Origin: Chrysomallon squamiferum
Lineage: Eukaryota; Mollusca; Gastropoda; Neomphalida; Peltospiridae
Assembly (NCBI GenBank): GCA_012295275.1
Contig: CM022677.1
Span: 4,060,553-4,083,052 of the forward strand
Reading direction: 5' to 3'
DNA: 22,500 nucleotides
The notes under the pieces are model-generated. The model was not told the origin of the DNA, did no database searches, and saw only the letters and a list, made by a program, of their open reading frames with translations. The first letter of the stretch is position 1. Each line of letters opens with the position of its first letter. Shown here piece after piece: positions 1-22,079 of the stretch. The translations under genes and the position numbers were made by a program.

Positions 1-355
1 CATACATACATACATACATACATACATACATACATACATACATACATACACACACATACACACATACACACATACATACATACATACATACATACATACA
101 TACATACATACATACATACATACATACATACATACATACATACATACATACATACATACATACATACATACATACATACATACATACATACATACATACA
201 TACAGACAGACAGACAACACATACATTAAAATACATATTTTACATACATAAATACAGACAGACAGACAGACAGACATACATACACACACACACACAAAAC
301 ACACATTACATACAGTTCACACACACACACATACATACATACAAACATACATTTT
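1..355. repeat. (CATA)n / (CA)n / (CAGA)n microsatellite block
   Basis: The left edge is almost entirely CATA tetranucleotide repeat. It has short CACA and CAGA patches near 50-75, 205-215, 255-275 and 280-350, and two small non-repetitive breaks near 218-250 and 301-315. It lies in an intron of the EGFR-like gene, upstream of the first visible exon. Confidence 0.97.
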
Positions 356-986
356 TAAACAGCAACTAATGCCAAAAGCAAAAAACATATTAAAATTAAA
401 AATTTTAGTTTTACAAAAGATTTTCTGTTTTTGACAAAATTAGAATAAAGATTATGTGTATATACATATTAAATTTTAAACTTTAATTTTATAAAAAGTA
501 AATGTGTCTGTAGATGTGACATTAATACACGCAGTCACATTTGTCTAAATGTTCTTCTAGTGTCTGTAAAAAACACAATTATCAACATCACATCTTCAGT
601 TCTGAAGGAATAAAATTTCAGATTAAAATGTTTTACACTAGAATTATTTTGTTATCATATTTCCTTATTAATAATTTATTATCATTCATATCAACAGAAA
701 TACAACTTGGACATGTAAACAGAATAAAACAAATAAAAATTGCTTATCTATAGTACCACTGAAACTTTATCATCAGTAACTTTTATTGATACTATATACT
801 GCCATGGTTACCTTTTAAAACTTTGTTATCAGTAAAGATTAAGGATAATATATACTACAATGTGTATATATATATATATATAAAAACACACACACACACA
901 CACACACTAAATACACACATATCACAGAAGTTACTCTTTAAGACTTTGTTATCAGTAAAGATTAAGGATCATTATTTTATGTTTAG
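356..986 (+). other. Intron DNA upstream of the first visible EGFR exon
   Basis: AT-rich sequence with no coding signal that I can support; the short open frames at 541 and 823 have no recognisable protein features. It contains a short (TA)n(CA)n tract near 863-907. This tract separates two copies of a roughly 44-bp direct repeat (806-849 and 929-972), the second of which ends just before the splice acceptor at 985-986. Confidence 0.7.
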
Positions 987-12522
<11,536 letters not shown>

Positions 12523-13020
12523 GGAATATTCCGAGCAGAATCAGTGCTGTAGTAGTTTGTATGTTGATGTCATTAATTTTCTCTATGTTCTTTTTTATTT
12601 TTATTTTCTCTCACTACTTTTGAAATTGTTAAAGTTAAGAAGTATTAAAATCTTTTTTCTTTTCTTCTGATATAGGTTTTTAAAAATAATTGTTATCTAT
12701 AAACAGATTTTTGATTTTCTTTTTTTTTCTTTCTTTTTTTCAGAATTTGTAGTTTGTTTAGAAGTCAGCTGGGAACCAGTTACTTATTTTACCTCTTTAC
12801 AGAAAAACACGTAAAGGGAGATAATTCTTTCAGTTTGTGAAAATTGCTCAGGAAAAGACTTATTACAAAAATATAGGAGTAGGTTTTGCAGTTTTGTAGA
12901 ACATGTATAGCAGATATTTTCGTTTTAGAATTATGTCCCTTGAACACATTTTCATACATTGTTTTTGTTTAGTTCTCAAGTGTTTCAAAGCTGTTTCAAT
13001 AAAAAAGTTCTTTTTATAAC
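12523..13020 (+). other. EGFR 3' UTR with a probable 3' UTR intron
   Basis: Downstream of the stop, a GTATGT donor at 12559 and a long polypyrimidine tract ending in TTTTTTTCAG at 12743 suggest an intron at 12559-12743. Sequence on both sides is less AT-rich than the putative intron. The junction would lie 36 nt after the stop, too close to trigger classical exon-junction-dependent decay. Confidence 0.65.
12998..13003 (+). promoter_or_regulatory. Polyadenylation signal AATAAA
   Basis: Canonical AATAAA about 475 bp after the stop. A GT-rich element (TGTTTGTGTTTTTTATA) begins about 25 bp downstream, as expected for a cleavage site near 13018-13022. Confidence 0.75.
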
Positions 13021-13985
13021 AAATATGTTTGTGTTTTTTATATATATTGTAAATATTGTTTCTTCACATCAAATAAGAATTGTATATTTGAATTATTTTT
13101 TATTTTACTATTTTTCTTTATTAATTTAATTATTAATACTATTCAAATAATAATAATTATTATTATTGTTATTATTATTTTATTTTTATCTTAATTTTAT
13201 GTATTATTTCATTACACTTAAAGTTTAAAAAGTATTAGTAATAAAAACAAAAACAATTATGTATTGATAAAAAACAAAGAACTAAGACTGAATGAATTTT
13301 AAAATTAGTTTGATATTAATAAATTTTACATAATTATGAGAGAGAGAGAGAGAGTGTATTGTTTTTGTTTTGTTTTTAATATATTTTGGCTTATTCTTTT
13401 TCCTGTTTCTTTTCTTTCCCTTGCTTTTTCTGATTCTTGTTTCATCTTTTTCCCTTTTTTCTTCATATTTTGTTGTTTCTTTTGTTTTGTTGTTTATTCT
13501 TTCTTTCTTTTTTTCTATTTTTCTTTCTTTCTGTTTGTATGTAAGTGCATGTGTGTTTTTCTATTAACCACAAAAGACATTTGTTTTGTGTCGTACACAA
13601 TCATAAATGATTATTCAAATACAAAAAGATATTAAATATAGAAATGTCAGCTAAAATGTTAGAAAAATTGGAAGAGTTTATTAAATTGGATGCTAATGTA
13701 GTGATCTAGATCGAATTATTAAAGAATTTAATGCTCGGTTTGCTAAATTAATTTCCGATCAAAAACCATAGATCTATTTTCGATATGCCAGTCACTTAAT
13801 CTTCATACCAAGTTGAGAAATGATCTGAAAAACAAATACAAATAATTATAATATACTCACTGACAATGTCCGATCATAGCAGCATATTTGAGTATTTCAC
13901 GATTTGCCTAGCAAACAGCGAGTGACGGTGTTGTTGACATCAAAACAAAGCAGAAGCAGACAACATTGCAGATCTTCATCAGACA
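13021..13985. other. Intergenic AT-rich DNA with a short frameshifted coding-like relic
   Basis: Mostly AT-rich, with a GAGA stretch at 13337-13355 and a T/C-rich tract from 13356 to 13560. At 13644-13771 there is a possible relic on the + strand. It starts ATG and reads MSAKMLEKLEEFIKLDANVV to a TAG at 13707; a one-step frame change continues as DLDRIIKEFNARFAKL to a stop at 13769. I cannot identify it, and chance is not excluded. Confidence 0.45.
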
Positions 13986-13997
13986 CCATTGTTACAT

Positions 13998-14332
<335 letters not shown>

Positions 14333-14339
14333 ATACACT

Positions 14340-15684
14340 AACTTTGATCCAGAGACAGAAATAGTGAGACTCAGAGAAAAAGATGAAATTATGTGCAAGT
14401 TTTATATGCTGGACTAACATCATTTCTGTGCGTAAGTTATACAGTTTTTAGCAGCTTTGGTTTGACGTAGTTCACAAACTCTCCAGTTTACAAAATTCAA
14501 AATGCTAATTGTTTCTAGAAGGTATGATATATTTAAAAAATGATATTCAGTATGTCTTAAGTTCCACAAGCACTGACATTTTTATTTTTATTGTGACACT
14601 GTGTGAAGAAAAATTCCTCACAGACTGAGTAAATTGTTAGATCTGTCGATGATTCTCAACTGGGGTTCTACAAGAGATCTCTAGGTGTTCTGCAGTAAAC
14701 AGTGACAGATACACTAATCTATTTCTGATACATTTGTGTATTATTAAATGTGTGACTGGGTGACTGAATCTTCTAGTCATCCTTGTCATTTTTTCATAGG
14801 ACATTTTTACCTTGATTTGTCTTAAATAAAAATACAATAATGTAATAGTTATCTGGTTTCGTTCTTTTTTGTATGTGTGTTTTACATATGTGATATTGGT
14901 TCTTTACATTTATTCTTTTTGTGTTCTTCATAGATGTATTATTTTTTTTATTATTATTTTGTTTAATATTATTATTAACTTTTCTTTTTTTGTAAGGTGA
15001 AATGTGTTCCAGTTAGATTAATTTAACATTAATCAATGAACTGTAACTATTATGTCATGACAATACTGAGTATTCTAATATTATAATTATAACAGTAAAA
15101 ATTTGGAATGCAAATAAATAATACAGAGCTAATTCTATATTAGTATCAGCTATATTCATAATTGCTATATTCATATTTACTATTTTCATATCCATGTTGG
15201 AATTCACTATAATTTTTGTTAAGATATATATATCTATATTAAAAAAATAATAATAATAATACAACAACAAAAATAACAAGAACATGAAATAACTACAAAG
15301 AATATAAAACAAATATATTTTTTGATAATTGGAAGGCCACATTTTTAGGCAAAGCTAGATAAAAACTAAGAGAAATGTCATAACAGATTGGATTGAATAG
15401 AGTACAGGCCTCTTGACTCAGTCTGTGAAGAAATTTTATATACATGTATGTTCTTACAGTAATACTCTGATCTGTTATAGCTTAAGTTTTAAAAAATTCA
15501 GAGTTAATCACTGAAAATTAAAATTTAGTTATTATTATTGTTGTTGTTATTATTATTATTTGGTATTTATTATTCTTGAGTATATCATTATTTCTTTCTT
15601 TTCTTATTTTTTAACAACTTATCTGTAACTAAATGTTTTTCTTGATTCTTGTGTATCTCTTCATCATATATTTCTCTGTTTCAG
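14340..15684. other. AT-rich DNA with no gene seen
   Basis: No conserved protein, RNA gene or large repeat recognised. It contains short ATT tracts (about 14940-14970, 15250-15265, 15530-15560), and short GAATATTCAT-like words recur at 15150-15195. Confidence 0.6.
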
Positions 15685-15808
15685 GCTAAATCAAAGTTAC
15701 AAAAATACCTCATGTGGATCATTTTATCAAGTTTATGTGGAAGACCACAAGAGATAGGAACAGCTGAATCCACTGAAAATTAACTCAAATAGATATGTTT
15801 GTACAAAG
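15685..15808 (+). pseudogene. Splice-flanked 124-bp block, possible collagen triple-helix exon relic
   Basis: Bordered by TGTTTCAG and GTAAGA and less AT-rich than its surroundings. In the frame from 15685 it reads GRPQEIGTAESTEN and then a stop. Placed in Gly-X-Y register this is GRP, xEI, GTA, xST, xN, where the missing glycines are CAA, GAA and GAA. Its position upstream of a clear collagen IV relic supports a shared origin, but the block alone is too short and too decayed to prove it. It could instead be a non-coding exon. Confidence 0.4.
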
Positions 15809-16229
15809 GTAAGAATTTTGAAATTCTCCAACCACAGAACTGAACACATTAGAGCTTCATTGGACCAGTTATTGGACAACATAATTGTCGTTTTAAATTT
15901 CTTTAATTTGTAATAAAAAAACAACAACAACAAAAACAGATAATAGAAATATGAAAAAATAGTATTTGATTAACATCCATTATTAATTTAAAACAAACGT
16001 GTTACAGCCTTAAATACAAAATTGCAAGATATATAATATTGAATCTTCTATTTACAAAACATATATTTATAAATGATTGAAATAGTTATTATTGCCAGAG
16101 TAAATTTAGTTTGAATTACATGACTCTAAACTGGGTATAGTAAGTATAGATAGATATATACAGACATACATGTTGAAGGGAAAATATTTATTTAAAAATA
16201 ACATCCAACTACCTTTTTTTACATTTCAG

Positions 16230-16353
16230 CATTTTGTTGATAAGACTGGACAGTTATTTCCTGACCGATGACCAGCAGATCATTTTACTTCCCACCCACA
16301 ATCAGCCAGGAAGCAACCTTCAAAAAGCAGAAGTTAAATATGGCTACTCAAGG
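16230..16353 (+). pseudogene. Second splice-flanked 124-bp block, possible collagen exon relic
   Basis: Bordered by ACATTTCAG and GTAGGT. In the frame from 16230 a Gly-X-Y-like register starts at DKT GQL xPD. Several non-glycine codons at the glycine position (GAT, CGA, GCA, AGA) lie one base from a glycine codon. A stop occurs after PDR. Another frame is open throughout but shows no family. The assignment is tentative and leans on the downstream relic. Confidence 0.38.
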
Positions 16354-16912
16354 GTAGGTTCAATTAGTTTAGCTTTGATTTGAAACGTGCCAACCTTTTT
16401 TTTTTCTTACATCTGTTCCAGTCTTCTTCATGCATAAGTAATCAAATCAAAACTTTCATTATTTACCACAATCTACAAAGGGATAAAAGTCAGTGATCTT
16501 CATTATTTGAATATGAGTTTTGAGTATTTCTGTGGTCCAGGCAGTGACACTTTATTAATAGTTCTAATCTTTATCACTATCTGATGATCTGTTACTTGAA
16601 AAAATAGATTTAACACCATTTTTATTTCTAACCTTTCAGGTTATGAATCATTTTTCATAGTGTGTCTTTTCAGGAGAAGTCTAAAAAACATATTTGTTTT
16701 TAAAATGTTTGTAATAATTACAATAACCTAGGATTTATTTATAATTTTAGCCATGAAGCATTTCTTTTGTAAAGTAAACAAAAATAGAGGAAAGAAGTAT
16801 GTGTGAGAACAGAATGTGAAAATCAATTGATCTAGATTTCCATGGTTACCCTTTTCACCTGGAAAAAACTACCCAGTTAATTAATAATAAAATTGTGTTT
16901 TTCTCTGATACA

Positions 16913-17079
16913 GGTTGTGACTTTATATCAGGTAGAAAAGGTGAAGCTGATTACACTGGAGAACTTGGTATCCATGGAGATCCTGTTGCACCCAGTGTTC
17001 AAGGACTTCATGGTAATGATTGTGTTCCTGGTGTTTCCTGGTGTTTCTGGTAATCCATGTCTTGGTTTCTTGTTTCTAG
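16913..17079 (+). pseudogene. Collagen Gly-X-Y relic block
   Basis: Follows a GATACAG acceptor. In the frame of GGT at 16913 (first G supplied across the junction), 14 triplets run to 17038, nine of which start with Gly (GRK, GEA, GEL, GIH, GDP, GLH, GND, GVS and GCD). The other five first positions are TTT, GAT, GTT, AGT and TGT, four of them one base from GGT. A 10-bp tandem duplication of CCTGGTGTTT (17027-17046) then shifts the frame, after which GVS GNP resumes. A GTGTGT donor candidate lies at 17080. Confidence 0.85.
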
Positions 17080-17482
17080 GTGTGTAGAGTAGAAAACTGC
17101 AGGAACATACAAGATGAAGGTTGACTACTCACTTGTTTTTGTGATGGGTTTCTTTAGAGAACATGGACAGGATTTGTGTAGTTGACTGAATGAAATATTT
17201 TTTCTTTCTGTTGCGCTGTCTTAAGTTATTGAACTTATGACTTAGTTTCATGTTCTAATGTTATCAAAACTGAAGATTGAAGTAAAGGCATTGACTTTTT
17301 AGGATATACTAAATAAATAAACTAAAATATATTGTTCTATAAATTCATTTCAATCTCAAACTTATTTACAATTTTAGCTGTTCTCAAGATAAAAAATTAT
17401 TGAATGAGAAGATGGTTTAGGTTTTACAAAAACACCGAAAGAGAATTCTAATTAACAATAAAAAATTAAAATTATACTGCAG

Positions 17483-17681
17483 GTAGTGCTGTCAGCTGTT
17501 TGAAAAGATTTACAACCATGTTTTTTTGTCCTGCAACATCAACAATGTGTGCAGCACAGCATCACAGAATGGTTACAGTTACTGGCTGTCAACACCGGAG
17601 CCGATGTTGATGATGATGATGAATTGAGTGAGAGGTGAACAGACCAGGCAGACATCAGCAGTTTGTGAATCTCCAGACCCT
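17483..17681 (+). pseudogene. Collagen IV NC1 relic: end of first half
   Basis: Starts after ACTGCAG and ends at GTAAGT. Frame 17485 reads [15 protein letters not shown]; the reading then shifts by two bases at 17530-17534 to [29 protein letters not shown] microsatellite expansion (17605-17622) and a TGA at 17625 follow. A third segment ends AVCESPDP, matching the ISRCAVCE motif that closes NC1 half one. The run NINNVC through STPEPM is diagnostic of type IV collagen. Confidence 0.92.
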
Positions 17682-18108
17682 GTAAGTCCTGTACTCATTT
17701 ACATAACATTAATATTCATTACTTAATCATGAATATTCATATTTGTATTTGATTTCCATTGTTTGAGATAAGTGATTATGAATACAAAATGATATTTAAA
17801 ATTGACACATGTAAAATGAGAATGTTAACATTTAACTGTATTCAATACAGTATTAGTATTTGTGAATACAGTGTAAGCCTTTTTTATTACTGTCATAAAT
17901 TTCAATTTTTATGTTTATTAATTTAACAATTATTGATACGAATTAATATTTATTTTTGAGTTAACAATTAATATTTTTTGATATGAATTAAATTGTTATT
18001 TTTGTTTATTATCCAATATGTTTTTAAATATAGTAATATATGTTGTTTTTTTAATATCAGTTTTATAATGTTTTTACTTCCCTTACTTTGAGATTTTTTT
18101 TTTCTCAG

Positions 18109-18208
18109 AGGTTTTTACTGTGCACAGTCAGACAAAGCTCATTGCAGAATGTTCACTGGGCTGGTGTGCATCATGGATTGGGTAAAGTTTTGTCGTGGTA
18201 AATTTGAA
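18109..18208 (+). pseudogene. Collagen IV NC1 relic: start of second half
   Basis: Between TTTCTCAG and GTAAGT. The frame from 18111 reads VFTVHSQTKLIAECSLGW, then CASWIG, a TAA at 18183 and SFV. This aligns with the VHSQT...CPxGWxSLWIGYSF segment of NC1; the Tyr of WIGYSF has become the stop. Confidence 0.9.
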
Positions 18209-18328
18209 GTAAGTTGTTTTGAACTGTTTTTGATTTTGTAACTTCAACTTTGAAATTCTTTCCTGTTTTGATTTTATTGAAATACCCATAAGTTATATGT
18301 TTGTTACCAAAAAATTCAGTTTGTTTTT

Positions 18329-18443
18329 AAAACATGATGTTATTGACTTGTATTTTAATATGCAAGTAGACAATTCTTTATCAATTTGTATTTATTTAAA
18401 ACATGGATGTTATTGACTTCTATTTTATATACAACTTGACAAT
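18329..18443. repeat. Short direct repeat, two copies of about 46 bp
   Basis: AAAACATGATGTTATTGACTT (18329) recurs with small changes at 18398. Both copies continue as TATTTTA..T...CAA.T.GACAAT. A local duplication inside an intron of the collagen relic. Confidence 0.75.
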
Positions 18444-18786
18444 GTTAATTACAATGTTTGACAAGTTTACCACAAAACTGAAAAACACGCAGCTCAGCGT
18501 TTTTGTTGATTATTATGAACCCCAAAATTGTAAACTTCTGTATTTTTTACAAAATAACTGACTAGCAGCTTATTTTCAACAGATAACTTAATAATGATGT
18601 AAAATGTAATATTTAAATTATGTAAAATGTATTTATTCTGACTAAATAATTTGTAATTTTAATATTTTAAGTAACTTTTAAATAATAATTTGCTATCATT
18701 TCCAGTGATAAATGTTATATTTTTTTAGTAAATTATTTTTATTTGTTAGGGTTATCAGTGAAAAGTTTTGTTTATTACTTTTACAG

Positions 18787-18964
18787 GACAAACAAGCCCT
18801 TGCTGACCAGAACAAAGTTCTATCAGGCCAAGGATGACCACTTGACCAGGCTTGTAGTACAACTCAGTGAAGAACAATCACTTCTCCAGTTCTTGGTGTT
18901 AAAATAAATTCAGACACTCAGATGAGTTAGTGTTTTGAAATCAGATGCTCAGTATAATGGACAG
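18787..18964 (+). pseudogene. Collagen IV NC1 relic: GQALA block
   Basis: Begins GACAAACAAGCCCTTGCT after TTTTACAG. This gives Gly-Gln, a small CAAA insertion and then Gln-Ala-Leu-Ala, the GQALASPGSC position of NC1. The remainder is not clearly alignable by eye. A GTAATT donor-like site at 18965 closes it. Identity rests mainly on order and context. Confidence 0.65.
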
Positions 18965-19509
18965 GTAATTCGGTTTACAACTAGATTTTATAAACTGTAA
19001 AATGTAAATCATTTAATGTCATATGAGAATATTTTTGATATTATTATCATTATATATAATTTTCTTTTTTTAAATAATGATTCTGTAGATGACACTGATA
19101 TAGCAATTGGAAGAAAAGGAATCTACTTTAGAAAAATCTATCTTTAACAAGTAGCTGATAAAATTATTGATCTTACTTGTTATCAATTTTTATAAAAGAT
19201 ACTAAGTTACTTATTTATTAAAAGAAAATGGATGTTTCTCTTTAAAAAAGAATATATATATGTATATGTTTTTAAATTACTCAAAGTTCTGAGTTGATTT
19301 ATTCAGACTAGTATTAAACACACATTTCCCCAGACAGTCGAAACTAGAGGTGCAACAAGAAATGTTTAAATAAATAAACTTAAACTTTATTTTATTTCAG
19401 TTAAATTAACTGTACTTGTTATTGGTTGAATATATTACTTCAGATTCAAATGAAAAAATATAAAATTGTAGCAGTTGTTGTTAAAAAAATGTAATATTTT
19501 ACTTTTCAG

Positions 19510-19580
19510 ACACCATAGAAAGCTATTTACAAGAACTGATGTCCACTGAGTCTAAATGACTTGTCAAGTTTTCTGTACTG
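19510..19580 (+). pseudogene. Collagen IV NC1 relic: C-terminal exon
   Basis: Follows ACTTTTCAG. TIES (from 19512) matches the ATIE of NC1, and TCQVFC (about 19559-19576) matches the terminal SRCQVC with a one-codon insertion and a frame change between the two. This is where the last NC1 exon is expected. Confidence 0.65.
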
Positions 19581-19639
19581 AACTAAGTAAACAGAAGATA
19601 AAACATCTCCACAGTAAACATGAAAAACTGAATAACTGG

Positions 19640-21500
19640 AGAAAACTGAGTTTAGAAAGTTCCACACCAAACTAACATTTTAAAAAACATTACTAGTGTG
19701 AATCATGGACTGTTCTTACTGAAGAATGTGTAATGTGACATGGTTTTAGACTCAGTCACAGTGTTGTTGATGAAATCAGATGTACACAGAATGTTTGTAC
19801 CAGACACAGCACCAAGTACAGTCAAGTCTGTGAAAAAAAGGAATCATTTTGTAAAAATCATTTAATGTTAGAAATCCTTGATTACTGCTTTAAAAAAAAC
19901 TACACACTTCTGATTAAAAATGTTTGCTTCAAGGAAGATAATTTAATTTTAATGTTTTTAATTTTTAAATTTTTGAAAAAAAAATAATGTACTTAATCAT
20001 GTAACTGAAGCATAAAATAACAGAATACCAAGAGTTCTGGTAAAGATTTACCCTATAAAAGTTTGTTAAATCATAAAATGGAATCAGTTGTGTAAACCTA
20101 TATATGCCATATATTTGTTTGGAAGATTAAAATCAGAAATTACAAATGTTCTTAATTACTAATTTCAGGTTACATTATCTGTCAAGTTATTTATTAAGTT
20201 TTATAGTTTTTATAAACAAATGTCTTGTTTTTCATTTTATGTTGTATATTTTATCATAAACTTTTATTGATAAATCAGAAATCTTGGCATTTTTGTGTTT
20301 ATAGCACAAATCTTTAGAACCTTAAGATATATTTTAAATACTTTTTAATTTGAAACATTTTATATCATGCTTTTCTAAATTTATAATTAAGGATTTTGGC
20401 AAAGTTGTTGTTTTCTTGTTGAAATAAATATTTCAAATTATTTAGTTTTTTGTTTTTTATCACCTATTTTTTTAGCAAGCTTTATTAAATTACAGGGTGA
20501 GGAATATTTATTTATATAGTTTTGTTACAATAACCCAAATTTAGTATTTACTAGGCATTATAATATCATTTTATACTAGTTAATAATTTTGTATTCAGTA
20601 CTTAAGAGAATGTTTAACATTGAAAATCAGTGAGTAACAAACTAAAATTGTTAAAAAAACAAAAAAGAAACAAAACAAGCCCTGTACCAGCAAATTTATT
20701 TTCATTATAATTAATTTTTAACAACATTAAATAAAAATAAATAAATAGAAATCAGGTTTGACAATTATACAGATATTTATTAATTCACTCATCCATTCAC
20801 TCTACCGCCTCATTCATTCACTGCTTCATGTAAAAGATAAAATGTAGACACAGCTGTGAAGAGAAATGTAGAAAACACAGAGTAATTTCAAGTTTAGTAT
20901 CAGACTTAGTATGTTAGTTTGTTGATGTTCCTAACCTTAAACTTCCTGTTTTAATCCATAAATTTCAGAAAATGATTATTTTAAGCTCATCATTTCTAGA
21001 TATGTACAAGAATTTAAATGAAATTTTTTTTTTTTAATTTAGCATATTTAAATAGGCATCTTTTAACTGGCATATTTAAATTAACATTTTCCTGTTGGCA
21101 TATTTATATTGTAAAGTTTAAATTTTATTATAAACTATGATTTTCTTGTCAGCATATTAAAATTAGCATATTTCATTACATATTTAAATAACATTTCATT
21201 AGCCTATTTAAATTTAAAGTAGCTTTAAAAATGCAGATTAAACCTTAATTGAAAGAAAGTATTTTGAAAAATCTAAGAACAAATGACAAAACGAACTGAT
21301 ATGAATTTCTTAATGTACATCATCAAAGCCAACTTTACAGACATTCAGGAAAGGAAACACAGAAACAATATGTCCACAATGAAAAACAGATGATTAAAAA
21401 TAACAATTTATTTGACAAAATAATTTTATAATTTTGAATATTTTTAAAAATCAGTTTGAGAATTCGAAAGTAATATATGTAGACTAATGTTTTTTGTTAT
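19640..21500. other. AT-rich DNA with no gene seen
   Basis: No protein, RNA or element recognised. From 21040 to 21215 the word GCATATTTAAAT and variants recur about every 25-35 bp, probably a degenerate tandem repeat. An AATAAA at about 20423 has no gene evidence attached. Confidence 0.6.
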
Positions 21501-21509
21501 CTAAATATC

Positions 21510-22057
21510 ACAACTATTACTACCAGTACTACTGCAACAACAACAAGAACTACTACTATTACTACCAGTACTACTGCAACAACAACAAGAACTACTACTA
21601 TTACTACCAGTACTACTGCAACAACAACAAGAACTACTACTACCAGTACTACTGCAACAACAACAAGAACTACTACTATTACTACCAGTACTACTGCAAC
21701 AACAACAAGAACTACTACTATTACTACCAGTACTACTGCAACAACAACAAGAACTACTACTATTACTATCAGTACTACTGCAACAACAACAAGAACTACT
21801 ACTATTACTACCAGTACTACTGCAACAACAACAAGAACTACTACTATTACTACCAGTACTACTGCAACAACAACAATAACTACTACTATTACTACCAGTA
21901 CTACTGCAACAACAACAAGAACTACTACTATTACTACCAGTACTACTGCAACAACAACAAGAACTACTACTATTACTACCAGTACTACTGCAACAACAAC
22001 AAGAACTACTACTATTACTACCAGTACTACTGCAACAACAACAATAACTACTACTAC
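21510..22057. repeat. 42-bp minisatellite, about 13 copies
   Basis: The unit combines ACTACTACTATTACTACCAG and TACTACTGCAACAACAACAAGA. Copies differ by single bases (ATCAGT for ACCAGT, AATA for AAGA) and one copy lacks an ACTATT-type segment near 21633-21644. Because 42 is a multiple of three the array is open on both strands, giving Tyr/Gln/Cys/Asn and Val/Leu frames. Nothing suggests these are real proteins. Confidence 0.97.
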
Positions 22058-22079
22058 TACTACTAATAATAATAATAAC

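Larger units (their letters stand above)
16913..19580 (+). pseudogene. Type IV collagen 3' end, decayed and unprocessed (Gly-X-Y block plus NC1)
   Basis: Type IV collagen forms basement-membrane networks; its C-terminal NC1 domain has two similar halves that drive trimerisation. Five blocks in the correct order resemble this end: a Gly-X-Y stretch (16913-17079), the end of NC1 half one (17483-17681), the start of half two (18109-18208), its middle (18787-18964) and its end (19510-19580). NC1 signatures still readable include [31 protein letters not shown], a WIG-stop-SF block, QALA and TCQV. Stops, frameshifts and lost glycines show it cannot make collagen. Retained introns with AG/GT borders indicate decay of a genomic gene copy, not a retrocopy. 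An in-window 5' end is not visible. Whether it is still transcribed cannot be told from sequence. Confidence 0.85.

Noticed and set aside
13336-13635. 99-codon Phe-rich frame as a membrane protein
   Set aside because: Translation of a T/C-rich low-complexity tract; hydrophobicity follows from base composition.
16893-17087. 64-codon frame at 16893 as a small protein
   Set aside because: It is an off-register reading of the collagen Gly-X-Y relic; the Gly-X-Y frame gives the meaningful translation.
16913-19580. A functional collagen IV gene
   Set aside because: In-frame stops (17625, 18183), frameshifts (17039, 17530) and loss of obligatory glycines are inconsistent with a working chain, barring widespread assembly error.
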